A stretch of DNA of 40,133 nucleotides from positions 1 through 40,133 of the forward strand of contig CAZAXK010000004.1 in assembly GCA_964489135.1 (NCBI GenBank), given 5' to 3'. This DNA is from JBBTQZ01 sp964489135 (GTDB lineage: Bacteria; Patescibacteriota; Minisyncoccia; Phycocordibacterales; WO2-35-19). Below are positions 21,292 through 29,609 of the stretch, in pieces. The stretch's first letter is position 1; each line of letters begins with the position of its first letter. The translations under genes were made by a program, and so were the position numbers. The notes beneath the pieces were generated by a model. It was not told the origin of the DNA. It made no database searches and was given only the letters and a program-made list of their open reading frames with translations.

Positions 21292-22619
21292 TAGATTCTA
21301 GATTTCTGCTTCTCGATACGTTCTTTGCCGCCCATAAAAGTCCGCAGTACTTCTGGAATAATTATCGAGCCATCTTTTTGCTGATAATTTTCTATGATTG
21401 CTATCATAGTGCGCCCCATGGCGATTGCTGTTGCATCATTCATATGCACATGTTCGATCTTGCCGTCCGCTCTTTTGACCCGAGTGTTGAGCCGGCGAGC
21501 CTGAAATCCTTGCATTAGGTCTGAGGTATGAGTTTCGCGGTATTTGTTCTGACTCGGGATCCAACATTCTATGTCGATCTGGCGATGGTCGGGTCCGCCC
21601 ATATCGCCGGTGCAGATAAGCACGACTTGGTGCGGGATTTTGAGCTTACGCAAAATATATTCTTGGATAGCGACCAAAAGATCTTGTTCTGCATAAGAAT
21701 TTTCTGGTAAACAGAAAGTTTCCATCTCGGCTTTGTCGAATTGGTGTTGACGCAAGATACCTTTGGTATCTTTACCGTAGCTTCCGGCTTCGCGTCGCAG
21801 GGCGACCGAGTAGCCGATATAGCGACGAGGCAAATCCTTTTCCTCAAAGATTTCATCCATATGAAGCGGACCAAGGGTGTGTTCGGCGCTACCGATAAAA
21901 ACCATGTCATCCTTCTCGAAGTAGTAGCGTTCATCGATCGGTTGAAGCCGGCCCATCTTGTTCATCACGGCAGATTTCATCATAATCGGAGGCAAGACCG
22001 GTATGAATGGCTTGGTGGAAACATTGAGACCAGCTTCGCTTGCGATCACCTTCAATTTATCTTCATTAGTCAGCGTATCAAAAAGAAAATTGAGTAGGGC
22101 GAATTGCAAAAGTGCCAAATCTCCCATAATGTAGTTGAACCTCGCTCCGGAAATGGCCCCCGCCTTCTCGGTATCGATAATGCCAAGCTCGCGGCCTATA
22201 TCAGCGTGATCTTTGACTTCAAAATCGAACTTGGGAATTTCGCCCCATTGTCGAATAACCTTGTTACCACTTTCGTCGGGCCCAACCGGAGTATCTGGTG
22301 AAGGAATATTGGGCACCTTTATCATAAGGTCGAACCATTTCTTGGTTACCTCTTTGAGCACCTCCTCGTTTTTCTGCATCCCGGACTTTAGCTCCTGCAT
22401 TTTACTAATCATCTCTTGTCGCTCTGAGTCGGAAGAGTTCGCAGATATTTTCTTGCTATATTCGTTTTGCTCGGCGCGATCACGCTCTACTTCCGTAATG
22501 AGCTTACGGCGCTCATCGTCTATCCTTACTAGCTCATCTATATCAACCTCAACGCGCTTTTTTTGAGCGGCATCCTTTACGATATCGGCATTTTCTCTGA
22601 TGAATTTGATGTCCAACAT
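21291..22619 (-). CDS. serS: Seryl-tRNA synthetase
   Basis: Charges tRNA-Ser. The product from ATG 22,619 is 442 residues. The N-terminal half shows the long antiparallel coiled coil that grips the tRNA-Ser variable arm (about 25-105). The class II core has motif 2 (SVALRREAGSYGKDTKGILRQHQFDKAEME) and motif 3 (NDATAIAMGRTMIAIIENYQQKDGSIIIPEVLRTFMGG). An in-frame start 36 bases upstream would add MDFIVANDNIHY, but MLDIKFIREN is the family start. It is transcribed divergently from dprA; only 37 bases separate the two start codons. Confidence 0.97.
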   Translation of the reverse strand: MLDIKFIRENADIVKDAAQKKRVEVDIDELVRIDDERRKLITEVERDRAEQNEYSKKISANSSDSERQEMISKMQELKSGMQKNEEVLKEVTKKWFDLMIKVPNIPSPDTPVGPDESGNKVIRQWGEIPKFDFEVKDHADIGRELGIIDTEKAGAISGARFNYIMGDLALLQFALLNFLFDTLTNEDKLKVIASEAGLNVSTKPFIPVLPPIMMKSAVMNKMGRLQPIDERYYFEKDDMVFIGSAEHTLGPLHMDEIFEEKDLPRRYIGYSVALRREAGSYGKDTKGILRQHQFDKAEMETFCLPENSYAEQDLLVAIQEYILRKLKIPHQVVLICTGDMGGPDHRQIDIECWIPSQNKYRETHTSDLMQGFQARRLNTRVKRADGKIEHVHMNDATAIAMGRTMIAIIENYQQKDGSIIIPEVLRTFMGGKERIEKQKSRI

Positions 22620-22656
22620 GTAATGAATATTATCATTTGCTACAATAAAATCCAAG

Positions 22657-23562
22657 ATGTCTTATAAAATAGAGACGCTAAATAAACCCGACTGGCCTCC
22701 TCTCCTCGCTCAAATACCTGATCCGCCAAAAAAGCTTTGCTTCGCGGGCCAAGTACCTGATTATGAAAGAAAATTTCTTTGCGTCGTCGGTTCGCGCAAA
22801 TATTCTGGCTATGGCAAAGAAGCCACGAGTGCGCTTATCGCCGACCTGCGTGGATTCCCCATAACGATCGTGTCTGGGCTCGCACTCGGCATCGACTCAA
22901 TCGCTCACCGTCTTGCGATACAAAACAACTTGCCTACGATCGCCGTGCCTGGGAGTGGGCTCTCACCAAACGTTCTCCACCCCGCAAGTCATGCACAACT
23001 CGCCGAAGAAATAGTCGAGAGCGGAGGCACTCTTCTCTCCGAATATGAGCCCGACTTCAAGGCGACCCAATGGAGCTTCCCTCAGCGCAACCGCATCATG
23101 GCCGGCATGTGCGACGCCACTCTTATAATAGAAGCTGAGCAAAAGTCGGGCACCATGATTACAGCCAAGCTCACCACCGAATACAACCGAGAATTGCTCT
23201 GCGTTCCCGGAAGCATATTCAACCCGATGTCGGAGGGGCCTAATATGTTCCTGCGACTCGGGGCGACATTGGTGCGAAGCGGAGATGATATTTTGGAAGC
23301 ATTGGGAGTGGGGAAATTGGATTTCCCCACAACCCCACCCCTTACCCCTCCCCAAAGGGGAGGGGCTCAAGCCACCCACACCGACTGTTCGGAGAAAGAA
23401 TTGCTAATCTTGCAATTGCTCGAGAGTCCAAAAGAAAAGAGCGAGTTGATAAGAGAAGCGAGCGCACAAAATCTTTCAATTTCCGAAATCCAGACCACCC
23501 TTACCCTCCTCGAACTCAAGGGGCATATCGAAGAAAAGCTTGGGCAGATACGACGCACATAA
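22657..23562 (+). CDS. dprA: DNA processing protein DprA/Smf with a repeat-encoded linker
   Basis: DprA loads RecA on incoming single-stranded DNA during natural transformation. The 301-residue product has the Rossmann-like domain with CVVGSRKYSGYGKEA, VSGLALGIDSIAHR, AVPGSGLSPNVLHPASH, LLSEYEPDFKATQWSFPQRNRIMAG and SGTMITAKLTTEYNRELLCVPG. A C-terminal winged-helix part follows (about 245-301, EKELLILQLLESPKEKSELI). The linker between them, DFPTTPPLTPPQRGGAQATH, is encoded by a C-rich palindromic repeat. CPR bacteria are thought to import nucleic acids, so a competence gene fits. Confidence 0.95.
   Translation: MSYKIETLNKPDWPPLLAQIPDPPKKLCFAGQVPDYERKFLCVVGSRKYSGYGKEATSALIADLRGFPITIVSGLALGIDSIAHRLAIQNNLPTIAVPGSGLSPNVLHPASHAQLAEEIVESGGTLLSEYEPDFKATQWSFPQRNRIMAGMCDATLIIEAEQKSGTMITAKLTTEYNRELLCVPGSIFNPMSEGPNMFLRLGATLVRSGDDILEALGVGKLDFPTTPPLTPPQRGGAQATHTDCSEKELLILQLLESPKEKSELIREASAQNLSISEIQTTLTLLELKGHIEEKLGQIRRT
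23328..23367. repeat. C-rich palindromic repeat inside dprA
   Basis: A perfect 9-bp stem CCCCTCCCC/GGGGAGGGG with loop AAA (23,345-23,365), preceded by CAACCCCACCCCTTA. It encodes the interdomain linker PPLTPPQRGG. Confidence 0.85.
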
Positions 23563-23563
23563 A

Positions 23564-23597
23564 CCACCCCAGCCCTCCCTTACAGCAAGGGAGGTGG
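23564..23597. repeat. C-rich palindromic repeat after dprA
   Basis: CCACCCCAG then an 8-bp stem CCTCCCTT/AAGGGAGG with loop ACAGC (23,574-23,594). It begins 2 bases after the dprA stop. It may double as a transcription terminator although no T-run follows. Confidence 0.75.
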
Positions 23598-23617
23598 CCG
23601 GCCACGTCAATTCAAAT

Positions 23618-23646
23618 TTGACAAGCGTTACCAATCGTGCTTAAAT
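23618..23646 (+). promoter_or_regulatory. Promoter of the 23,655 gene
   Basis: TTGACA (23,618-23,623), 17 bases, TTAAAT (23,641-23,646). The -10 ends 8 bases before the ATG, predicting a leaderless mRNA. Confidence 0.75.
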
Positions 23647-23654
23647 ATAGGCGG

Positions 23655-23903
23655 ATGGAACAACTACAACTTTCGATCCGGCTCTTCGCGGCCACGATGG
23701 CGGCGGTGTTCTTGTTCGCTATTTTCGTATCGCGATCGTTCCGCGATCACGAACGAAGCGCTACCGAGAGCGCACTCATGGTCGGTTTCGTCATGATGGC
23801 CACGTTGGCCATCATCCCCGAACTTTCCGGCACATTTGCACGCTTCATTTCCGAAGTAGGGAAATTATCTACCCTTCCGCACCCCGTCACCGTCCCGCGG
23901 TGA
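23655..23903 (+). CDS. Small two-span membrane protein, unknown function
   Basis: 82 residues from the ATG at 23,655: MEQLQLSIRLFAATMAAVFLFAIFV (first helix), a charged loop SRSFRDHERSATES, a second helix ALMVGFVMMATLAIIPELSG, and a tail. An upstream in-frame ATG (MLKYRR) lies within the promoter and is rejected. Promoter and terminator are both evident, so it is a monocistronic unit. No family recognised. Confidence 0.72.
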   Translation: MEQLQLSIRLFAATMAAVFLFAIFVSRSFRDHERSATESALMVGFVMMATLAIIPELSGTFARFISEVGKLSTLPHPVTVPR

Positions 23904-23914
23904 CCAGCCTCAGC

Positions 23915-23960
23915 CCCCGCAGTCCTCACGAAGTATGTGAGACCAACTGCGGGGTTTTCG
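23915..23960 (+). terminator. Terminator after the 23,655 gene
   Basis: CCCCGCAGT (23,915-23,923) pairs with ACTGCGGGG (23,946-23,954), with an inner CTCAC/GTGAG hairpin, followed by TTTTCGTTTG. Confidence 0.88.
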
Positions 23961-23973
23961 TTTGTTTATATAG

Positions 23974-24002
23974 TTGACATCCTCCCACACTTATGCTACA
24001 AT
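23974..24002 (+). promoter_or_regulatory. Consensus promoter of the secreted-protein gene
   Basis: TTGACA (23,974-23,979), exactly 17 bases, TACAAT (23,997-24,002). Unlike most promoters here it leaves a leader of about 12 bases with a Shine-Dalgarno (AGAGGAG) 6 bases before the ATG at 24,022. Confidence 0.88.
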
Positions 24003-24021
24003 ATACCCCAGAGGAGCACCT

Positions 24022-24429
24022 ATGACACGTTTTGCTTTCGTTTTTGTTGGTCTTTTTTTGGGCTTCGCCCCACTGAATGGCCAGCAGGAAGGATCGGTGG
24101 CGATAGCAGCCACCATCACCCCGACCACCGAGACAGTGGTAGACGATTTCGCGAACTGCGTTGCCAAATTGGTTGAACTAAAAATCCCACCAAACAAAGC
24201 AACCGACAACTGCAAGGAAGTAGCGAAGATTGCCTCAAAGCAGGCCCGCGGGCTTGCCAGTGAGGCATCGGGTGCGGCGAAAGCCAGTCGCCCGCAAGTC
24301 ATCTTCGGCGGGCGCTACGGAAGGTACAATAGCGGAGCGGTTATCGTAGGGGGTGGTTATTATGCAAGCCCCCGCTACCGCACTCCGCGGACGATCCGCC
24401 CACCCCGCCATTATCGGAACCGGCCGTGA
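24022..24429 (+). CDS. Small secreted protein with Arg/Pro/Tyr-rich tail, unknown function
   Basis: 135 residues. MTRFAFVFVGLFLGFAPLNG looks like a signal peptide or N-terminal anchor. The mature part begins with a Thr/Val-rich stretch, then a helical region with two cysteines (ANCVAKLVELKIPPNKATDNCKEVAKIAS). The C-terminus is Gly/Tyr-rich and then Arg/Pro/Tyr-rich (GGRYGRYNSGAVIVGGGYYA, RTPRTIRPPRHYRNRP). The cysteines could form a disulphide. Such a basic tail may bind anionic envelope polymers, which is inference. It has a consensus promoter, a Shine-Dalgarno and a terminator, so it is likely well expressed. Confidence 0.75.
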   Translation: MTRFAFVFVGLFLGFAPLNGQQEGSVAIAATITPTTETVVDDFANCVAKLVELKIPPNKATDNCKEVAKIASKQARGLASEASGAAKASRPQVIFGGRYGRYNSGAVIVGGGYYASPRYRTPRTIRPPRHYRNRP

Positions 24430-24454
24430 ATAAAAAACGCTGGTTTCCGATCCG

Positions 24455-24495
24455 AGCGCCCGTGCAACCTAAGAGGTTCGCCGGGCGCTTTTTGT
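24455..24495 (+). terminator. Terminator after the secreted-protein gene
   Basis: AGCGCCCG (24,455-24,462) pairs with CGGGCGCT (24,482-24,489), with an inner AACC/GGTT hairpin, followed by TTTTTG. Confidence 0.88.
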
Positions 24496-24516
24496 TTACT
24501 CGATTTTTTGTTTTTT

Positions 24517-24570
24517 CCCCTCTCCTTCGCAAGGAGAGGGTGCCGAGGCTTTACGAGGCGGGTGAGGTCG
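24517..24570. repeat. C-rich palindromic repeat upstream of topA
   Basis: A 10-bp stem CCCTCTCCTT/AAGGAGAGGG with loop CGC (24,518-24,540), followed by TGCCGAGGCTTTACGAGGC and GGGTGAGG. The remaining gap to topA (to 24,666) is T-rich and shows no gene. Confidence 0.75.
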
Positions 24571-24666
24571 TTTTTGCTTTTTTCTACTTTATCTCTTATT
24601 CTTACTTCATTATCTTTTTATTCGTTGCTATTCGTAGCATTCGCATCATTCGTATATTTGTATCTT

Positions 24667-26916
24667 ATGAAATTACTTATCGTCGAATCCCCAGCCAAAG
24701 CCAAAACTATAGGAAAGTATCTTGGCGATGACTACAAGGTCGTCGCCTCTATTGGCCATATTCGCGATCTGCCTAAGTCTAATAAGAAAGCCATCGACAT
24801 CGAAGGCGGATTCATCCCCCACTACGAAATCAGCAAGGGCAAAGAAAAGGTGGTGGCCGAAATAAAGTCGCTCGCCAAAAAGGCCAAAGAAGTTTTGCTC
24901 GCGACCGACCCCGACCGCGAAGGCGAAGCAATCGCTTGGCACATTGCCGAAATCATAAAAGATGATTTCGCAAAATCAAATCTCAAATCTCATATCTCAA
25001 ATATAAAAAGGGTTACTTACCATGAGATCACTAAGGAAGCGATCGAAGAAGCACTCATGCATCCGCGCAAAATAGACGAGCATCTGCGCGAAGCACAGGA
25101 AGCAAGAAGAGTCTTGGATCGATTGGTCGGCTACGACCTCTCTGGCCTTATTTGGAAAAAGGTGCGCTACGGTTTGTCCGCTGGTCGAGTACAATCACCT
25201 GCGCTCCGCATACTCATGGAGCGCGAACGCGAGATCCGTGCCTTCAAGCCAGAAACTTTTTATGTTATTGGCGTAAATCTAGAAACTAAAAATAAAGAAA
25301 AGTTTGGTGCACTCTCTGAAGTCGAGCCCAAAAACAAAGCAGAGGCGGAAAACATTCACAAAGAAGCCGAAAGAGCCGGTAAAGAAAAACTTTGGAAGGT
25401 GAAGGAAGTTCTAGAAACAGAAGTGAAGCGCTCTCCTCGTGCACCCTTCACTACTTCGACCTTGCAACAAACGGCATCGACCCGACTGGGCTTCTCTCCT
25501 AAGCGCACCATGATGGCCGCCCAGAAGCTTTATGAAGCCGGTCACATCACCTACATGCGTACCGATTCGACCACCATGGCCGGCATCGCCCTTGCTCAGA
25601 TCAAAAATGTAGTGAGCAAAAAATATGGTGAGGGCATGCATCAAATCCGTCAATTCAAAACCAAATCCAAGAGCGCACAAGAAGCTCACGAGGCCATAAG
25701 ACCCACCCACTTCGACAAAGAAAACGCTGGTACAACCGACGACCAGAAACTTCTTTACAAGCTCATCTGGCAGAGAGCAGTCGCAAGCCAAATGCAAGAC
25801 GCGCTTGTCATGCGCACCAAAATAATCAGCACCACTGGAATAAAAGGCATTCCTGATTTTCATTCGAATGGTTCGAGAGTCTTACAAGACGGCTGGCTCC
25901 TCGCCGACCCAAGAGCCAAGGGCGAAGACGTCCTCCTGCCCCGTACCAAAGCAGGCGACCCTCTCGATTTGCTTTCGATCAATACCGAAGAAAAGCAAAC
26001 AGAACCACCAAACAGATACAGCGAAGCAGGACTCATCAAGGAGCTCGAGAAGCGTGGCATCGGCCGACCTTCCACTTATGCTTCGATTATCAATACTATT
26101 ATTGAACGTGGTTATGTCGACAAGGAAGGCAAGACCCTCAAACCGACCGACACCGGCGACGTCGTTTCTACCTTCCTCGAAGATAATTTCGAAAATTACA
26201 TCAGCGACACCTTCACCGCCGAGATGGAAGATGAGCTCGACCAAATTGCGGAGGGCAAGCGCGAGTATGAACCAACTCTCCGCGAATTTTATGGGCCATT
26301 CCTCAAAGATGTGAAGTCCAAAGAAAAAACCGCCAAGCTCACTACACTTGGCGAGGCCGATCCGCGCTTCAAGTGCCCAACCTGCGGAAGTGATATGGTG
26401 GTAAAGCTCGGCAAGGGTGGTAAATTCCTCTCCTGCGAGAGATTCCCCGACTGCAAAGGTATGCGCAATATCGATGGGAGCGAAGTCAAAGAAGCCGAAC
26501 CTATCGGAATCGACCCCGAAAGCGGGCTGCCAATACTCGTGATGGATGGGCGATTCGGGCCATATGTACAGCTCGGCAAGGGTGATGAAAATAAGGAAAA
26601 AGGAAAAAATGGAAAGCTAAAAAAAGTTAAGCCAAGAAGAGCAAGTATTCCGAAGGAGATCAATCCAAATACCATCACCGTCGAGCAAGCGCTCAAACTG
26701 CTCTCACTACCAAGAGAGCTCGGTCCTCACCCAGAAACAGGAGAGATGATCAGTGCCAACATCGGTCGCTTCGGTCCTTATGTTGTTCACCAGAAAGATT
26801 TTCGTTCACTCAAAACCGACGACGTATATAAAATCGGCTTGGAGCGAGCCATAGAAATATTCAAAGAACCCAAGAAGCCCAGATGGGGCCGTGGAAAAAA
26901 GAAGCAGAAAGAGTAG
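24667..26916 (+). CDS. topA: DNA topoisomerase I (type IA)
   Basis: Relaxes negative supercoils behind moving polymerases. From ATG 24,667 the product is 749 residues. It has the Toprim domain (MKLLIVESPAKAKTIGKYLG, LLATDPDREGEAIAWHI with the DxD pair), the active-site motif GHITYMRTDSTTM (nucleophilic Tyr), and RPTH and EKRGIGRPSTYA motifs. A C-terminal zinc finger (CPTCGSDMVVKLGKGGKFLSCERFPDC) and further C-terminal repeats with GRFGPYV complete it. An upstream in-frame ATG would add about 53 hydrophobic residues encoded by the repeat and T-rich leader, so it is not used. TATATT stands 8 bases before the ATG. Confidence 0.97.
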   Translation: MKLLIVESPAKAKTIGKYLGDDYKVVASIGHIRDLPKSNKKAIDIEGGFIPHYEISKGKEKVVAEIKSLAKKAKEVLLATDPDREGEAIAWHIAEIIKDDFAKSNLKSHISNIKRVTYHEITKEAIEEALMHPRKIDEHLREAQEARRVLDRLVGYDLSGLIWKKVRYGLSAGRVQSPALRILMEREREIRAFKPETFYVIGVNLETKNKEKFGALSEVEPKNKAEAENIHKEAERAGKEKLWKVKEVLETEVKRSPRAPFTTSTLQQTASTRLGFSPKRTMMAAQKLYEAGHITYMRTDSTTMAGIALAQIKNVVSKKYGEGMHQIRQFKTKSKSAQEAHEAIRPTHFDKENAGTTDDQKLLYKLIWQRAVASQMQDALVMRTKIISTTGIKGIPDFHSNGSRVLQDGWLLADPRAKGEDVLLPRTKAGDPLDLLSINTEEKQTEPPNRYSEAGLIKELEKRGIGRPSTYASIINTIIERGYVDKEGKTLKPTDTGDVVSTFLEDNFENYISDTFTAEMEDELDQIAEGKREYEPTLREFYGPFLKDVKSKEKTAKLTTLGEADPRFKCPTCGSDMVVKLGKGGKFLSCERFPDCKGMRNIDGSEVKEAEPIGIDPESGLPILVMDGRFGPYVQLGKGDENKEKGKNGKLKKVKPRRASIPKEINPNTITVEQALKLLSLPRELGPHPETGEMISANIGRFGPYVVHQKDFRSLKTDDVYKIGLERAIEIFKEPKKPRWGRGKKKQKE

Positions 26917-26925
26917 AATGGGCAG

Positions 26926-28365
26926 ATGGACCAAAAGCTAGTAGAAAAAGCTAGAGAATTCGCGAGGAAAGTCCACGAAGGCCAAAAGAGGCAAAGTGGC
27001 GAACCGTATTTTGCTCACCTCGAGGCGACAGCAAAGACTCTCGCCGAACTCGGTATGAGCGCACCAACGATCGTGGCCGGCTACCTGCACGACGCGATCG
27101 AGGACGTGGGCGTCTCAGCCGAAGAAATAGAGAAAGAGTTTGGCCCCGACGTGCGCTTCATTGTCGAGGGTGTGACCAAGCTCGGCCACCTCAAGTATCG
27201 CGGCGCCGACCGACACAATGAAAGTTTGCGCAAACTCTTTGTCGCCATGTCGCAAGACATTCGAGTTTTAATCGTCAAACTCTGCGACCGACTCCACAAT
27301 ATGGAGACTCTTTCCTTTGTACCGAAAGAAAAGCAAGGCAGGATAGCAGGAGAAACTCTAGAGATCTATGCCCCGATCGCCTATCGACTCGGTATCCGCA
27401 AACTTTCCAAACGACTCGAGGATTTGGCCTTTCAATACTTGATGCCCGCCGAGTACAAAGAGATCACCGAGCTTCTCAAAGCCAAGCGCGAGAGCGAGTC
27501 GGATTCGCTCGAAAAGTTTAAGCGCGAGGTGACCAAGGAGCTAGCCAAGGATGGTGTAAAAAACTTCAAGACGGATTTTCGTATCAAGGGGACCTATAGT
27601 CTTTACAAAAAATATTTGAGGTGCAACAAAGATATCGACAAGATTTATGATATCGCCGCCATGCGCGTTTTGGTCGGCACAAGCGAAGATTGCTATCGAG
27701 TGCTCGGGATCATCCACTCACATTGGCAACCTCTGCCGGGCAAGATCAAAGACTTTATCGCCCATCCGAAACAAAACGGCTACCAAGGTCTACATACCAC
27801 GGTCTTCACCGGACTCGGCACCGTCGTCGAGGTCCAGATCAAAACCGAAGAAATGCAACGCGAGGCCGAGTACGGTATCGCTTCACACATCGCCTACAAA
27901 GCTGGCGCTGGTTTGAAAAACTCCAGCATGGAATGGATCCGTAAAATCCTACCCTCTTTCATATCGAAAAATACCGAGGCCAAAGAGAGTGCCAGTCAAG
28001 ATATTCCCAAGTGGATCAGAGAGCTTGTGAATTATCAGAACACCCACCACGATACCGACGAGCTTTTGGATGATATAAAAAGCGACTTTCTCAATACTCG
28101 AATATTTGTCTTCACCCCGCGAGGCGATGTGGTAGATTTGCCGAGCGGTTCGTCGGTTGTCGACTTTGCTTACTCGATCCACTCTGATATCGGCAACACC
28201 ATGTCGGGTGCCAAGATCAACGGCAAGATGTCCTCCCTCGGCACCGTTCTGCAAAACGGTGACATCGTAGAAATAATTACCAAAAAGTCGTCCAAACCTT
28301 CTCGCAAGTGGCTTGAGTACGCCAAAACAACTTTTGCCAAAAAGCACATCAAACAGCTTACGTAA
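26926..28365 (+). CDS. relA: RelA/SpoT-family (p)ppGpp synthetase/hydrolase, short form
   Basis: Makes and probably degrades the alarmone (p)ppGpp. The 479-residue product has an N-terminal HD hydrolase domain (YFAHLEATAKTLAEL, GYLHDAIEDV, KLCDRLHNMETL). The synthetase domain follows (TYSLYKKYLR, DIAAMRVLV, KDFIAHPKQNGYQGLHTTVF, VEVQIKTEEMQREAEYGIASHIAYK). Last is a TGS domain (IFVFTPRGDVVDLPSGSSVVDFAYSIH). It ends there, lacking the helical, zinc-finger and ACT parts of about 740-residue Rel proteins, so ribosome regulation is probably reduced. HD residues are kept, which favours a bifunctional enzyme. It lies 9 bases after topA. Confidence 0.95.
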   Translation: MDQKLVEKAREFARKVHEGQKRQSGEPYFAHLEATAKTLAELGMSAPTIVAGYLHDAIEDVGVSAEEIEKEFGPDVRFIVEGVTKLGHLKYRGADRHNESLRKLFVAMSQDIRVLIVKLCDRLHNMETLSFVPKEKQGRIAGETLEIYAPIAYRLGIRKLSKRLEDLAFQYLMPAEYKEITELLKAKRESESDSLEKFKREVTKELAKDGVKNFKTDFRIKGTYSLYKKYLRCNKDIDKIYDIAAMRVLVGTSEDCYRVLGIIHSHWQPLPGKIKDFIAHPKQNGYQGLHTTVFTGLGTVVEVQIKTEEMQREAEYGIASHIAYKAGAGLKNSSMEWIRKILPSFISKNTEAKESASQDIPKWIRELVNYQNTHHDTDELLDDIKSDFLNTRIFVFTPRGDVVDLPSGSSVVDFAYSIHSDIGNTMSGAKINGKMSSLGTVLQNGDIVEIITKKSSKPSRKWLEYAKTTFAKKHIKQLT

Positions 28366-28389
28366 AAATAATAGGGGTCATTTCTTGCC

Positions 28390-29373
28390 CTATATACTGA
28401 AATTTTTGACTGAGTAGAGGTCGTCGTCGATTGGAGTATCTTCGGCCACTTTAATTTCTTCGGGAGTGCGGTCGTCCACCAGACCTTCTGGTGCTTCGGT
28501 TGAGTCTGGCTCGGCGACGGGATTGGTATTTTGCCTCTGGATCAACAGCAACAGATCTTCCAAGTCTTCGTTGGAGAAGAATTCGATCATGAGCTTGCCA
28601 CCGTTCTCACGCTTCTCAATCTGCACCCGAGTACCGAGCGATTCGGTAAACTTTTCCTCAAGGTCCGAGAGCGCTGGATCAATGTCGGATTTTATCCTTC
28701 TCACCCGCTCGATCGCGATCTTGCGCGCGGCCGTCTCCGCTTCGCGCACATTCATTTTGCGGATCATGATGTCTTGGAAAAGGACTTTCTGTTCTTCTGG
28801 CCTCTCGGAGAGCATAAGTAGCGGGCGGGTATGACCTTCGTTGATCTTGCCTTCGGAAAGTGCGGTGAGCATTTCTTCGGGCAGATCCAAGATGCGCATG
28901 GTGTTGGTCACGTAGACTCGGCTCTTGCCGATCTTTTGAGCTATCTGGTGATGCTTGAAGCCGAATTCATCGGCAAGTTTCTTGAAGGCCCTTGCTCGTT
29001 CGACAGGATTGAGATCCTCACGCTGGACGTTTTCGATAATGGCAAGCTCAAGCTTCATGAGGTCATCATGGCTTCGGTCTTCTTCGCCGACACGGATAAG
29101 TACTGGTACCTGTGAGAGGCCGGCGATTTTGGAAGCGCGAAGCCGGCGTTCGCCGGCGATAAGCTCGTACTCGACAACTAGTCCGTCTTCTTTGACTATC
29201 TCTTTGCGGGTTACAACTAGCGCTTGAAGCACACCGTATTGCTTGATCGAGTCGGCGAGTGCCTGGAGAGCCACCGGATCAAACTCGCGCCGTGGTTGAA
29301 ACGGATTGGGCTTGATCTTGTCGAGATCGACCCAAAAGATTGAGTTCTGATAAAAGTTCGAATTGCTATTCAT
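28390..29373 (-). CDS. parB: Chromosome partitioning protein ParB
   Basis: CTP-dependent DNA clamp that binds parS sites and segregates the origin region. The 327-residue product has the N-terminal CTP-binding region (DLDKIKPNPFQPRREFDPVALQALADSIKQYGVLQAL, AGERRLRASKIAGL), an HTH domain (HHQIAQKIGKSRVYVTNTMRILDLP, INEGHTRPLLML) and a C-terminal dimerisation part. An upstream frame adds MRVQVSPPAQIFCGKILA, but that is translated tRNA-Leu sequence, so the ATG at 29,373 is taken. TAAGAT stands 7 bases upstream. No parA neighbour or parS-like 16-mer was noticed in this window. Confidence 0.93.
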   Translation of the reverse strand: MNSNSNFYQNSIFWVDLDKIKPNPFQPRREFDPVALQALADSIKQYGVLQALVVTRKEIVKEDGLVVEYELIAGERRLRASKIAGLSQVPVLIRVGEEDRSHDDLMKLELAIIENVQREDLNPVERARAFKKLADEFGFKHHQIAQKIGKSRVYVTNTMRILDLPEEMLTALSEGKINEGHTRPLLMLSERPEEQKVLFQDIMIRKMNVREAETAARKIAIERVRRIKSDIDPALSDLEEKFTESLGTRVQIEKRENGGKLMIEFFSNEDLEDLLLLIQRQNTNPVAEPDSTEAPEGLVDDRTPEEIKVAEDTPIDDDLYSVKNFSI

Positions 29374-29400
29374 TGCCAATATCTTACCACAAAAAATTTG

Positions 29401-29481
29401 TGCCGGAGGAGAGACTTGAACTCTCACCCCTTGCGAGACACGATTTTGAGTCGTGCGCGTCTACCATTCCGCCACTCCGGC
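29401..29481 (-). tRNA. tRNA-Leu (anticodon CAA)
   Basis: Class II tRNA on the minus strand: acceptor GCCGGAG/CTCCGGC, anticodon stem CACGA/TCGTG with loop CTCAAAA, a long variable arm (TCTCGCAAGGGGTGA) and T-arm GAGAG-TTCAAGT-CTCTC. The discriminator base is A. CCA is not encoded. It lies 27 bases upstream of parB on the same strand. Confidence 0.96.
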
Positions 29482-29483
29482 TT

Positions 29484-29549
29484 TGTCCCGCCATAGCCTT
29501 TTTTGCGACGGCGGACATGTCCCGCCAAAGCTTTATGCGTAGGCGGACA
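29484..29549. repeat. Tandem pair of TGTCC...GGACA palindromic repeats
   Basis: Two back-to-back imperfect palindromes, 29,484-29,517 and 29,518-29,549. Each starts TGTCCCGCC and ends GGCGGACA, with central AGCCTTTTTTGCG or AGCTTTATGCG. A related unit occurs at about 13,938-13,968. The gap between tRNA-Leu and miaA holds nothing else recognisable. Confidence 0.8.
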
Positions 29550-29609
29550 TAGTGTGGATTATATGGTAAATTAGCTAAAAATCAAAGTACTTGGTAGAAA
29601 TTATAACCG

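Noticed and set aside
29374..29427. N-terminal extension of ParB (MRVQVSPPAQI...)
   Set aside because: This is translated tRNA-Leu sequence and lies upstream of the likely transcription start.
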